NCBI RefSeq assembly: GCF_030269925.1
Contig: NC_085135.1
Location: 3,968,753-4,032,752 of the forward strand
Length of the DNA stretch: 64,000 nucleotides
Origin: Bombyx mori
Lineage: Eukaryota > Arthropoda > Insecta > Lepidoptera > Bombycidae
Direction of reading: 5' to 3'
Every line of letters begins with the position of its first letter. Positions within the stretch are counted from its first letter, which is position 1. Under the pieces are notes generated by a model. The model had not been told where the DNA came from. It worked only from the letters and a program-made list of their open reading frames with translations, and made no database searches. This document shows, one piece after another, positions 63,784 to 64,000 of this stretch. The position numbers were made by a program, and so were the translations under genes.

Positions 63784-63816
63784 AACCCGAAGAATCGACT
63801 TTCAACGGGGGGAGGA

Positions 63817-64000
63817 TGTTAACGCCTACGAAATTTTACTGAGCAATATTAAATTTTTATTTATGTTCACCGACACAATTTTTACACACTTCAATTAATG
63901 GCCGTGCCCAGCTAACTTGTTCGCAACGTAATAAATTAACAAAAACCTGTATAGAGAAAATACAAGCACAAAATCGATTGTGGGAGTTTTATTGAAGAAA
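63817..64000 (+). repeat. BEL/Pao 3' LTR, cut by the window edge
   Basis: 184 of the expected 199 bases. Begins TGTTAACGCC directly after the polypurine tract. Confidence 0.9.

Larger units (their letters stand above)
52791..64000 (+). mobile_element. BEL/Pao LTR retrotransposon split by three later insertions
   Basis: 5' LTR 52791-52989; primer-binding site 52992-53008; gag, reverse transcriptase, RNase H, integrase; polypurine tract ggggggagga (63807-63816); 3' LTR from 63817, cut by the window edge. Insertions: LINE A (54719-56127), LINE B (56990-61062), SINE (62822-63268). Without them the element is about 5.3 kb. Protease and the reverse transcriptase N-terminus are deleted, so it was defective before or besides the insertions. 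Confidence 0.9.

Overview
The window is gene-poor, repeat-dense nuclear DNA of an insect, almost certainly a lepidopteran and probably Bombyx or a close relative. The evidence is a tRNA-derived SINE resembling Bombyx Bm1, two maT-type (DD37D) transposons, R1-clade and jockey-type LINEs, Helitrons, BEL/Pao and Ty3/gypsy elements, and intron-split host exons in AT-rich DNA. There is no bacterial gene organisation; the GC-rich islands at 11.8-13.0 kb and 54.7-56.1 kb are LINE coding DNA.

Host genes. (1) A plus-strand gene of the Angel/CCR4-nocturnin exonuclease-endonuclease-phosphatase family runs from about 35.25 kb to beyond the right edge. Six exons join in phase (35252-35406, 36814-36978, 39842-40053, 48820-48909, 51366-51486, 52024-52229), and two weaker upstream exons (25519-25694, 27622-27770) are also phase-compatible. 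The last exon lies outside the window. (2) Three short exon-like segments on the minus strand at 7.57-8.70 kb, with a poly(A) signal, look like the 3' part of an unrecognised gene.

Layout. 1-3.9 kb: 3' part of a Ty3/gypsy element with a frameshift in reverse transcriptase. 4.5-5.3 kb: broken remnant of a multicopy transposon-type protein. 7.0-9.0 kb: a SINE with a LINE inserted in it, the minus-strand exons and two small Helitrons. 9.3-23.8 kb: one multi-level nest. An old plus-strand LINE (family B) is split by a minus-strand LINE (family C). LINE C is split by a LINE A copy, a small LINE B copy and a 9.8-kb autonomous-type Helitron. The Helitron carries a 2.1-kb internally deleted LTR element, another LINE B copy and a trimer of a 420-bp repeat. 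23.8-35 kb: mariner, Tc1/IS630-like, RTE and unknown TIR elements, and a nearly intact maT transposon. 35-52 kb: angel exons with repeats in the introns, including a complete gypsy element at 41393-48645. 52.8-64 kb: a BEL/Pao element in a downstream intron of angel, split by LINE A, LINE B and a SINE.

The main observations are: a gypsy element with two identical 289-bp LTRs around a decayed, insertion-filled interior; the 119-bp-LTR deletion derivative with intact ends and a 4-bp target duplication; the Helitron family with autonomous and short members sharing termini; the trimer flanked by a single target duplication; and a host nuclease gene whose introns hold nearly all of the right half of the window. 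LINE A-E are local labels for families seen here, not database names. All names rest on motif recognition by eye, and no search was run.
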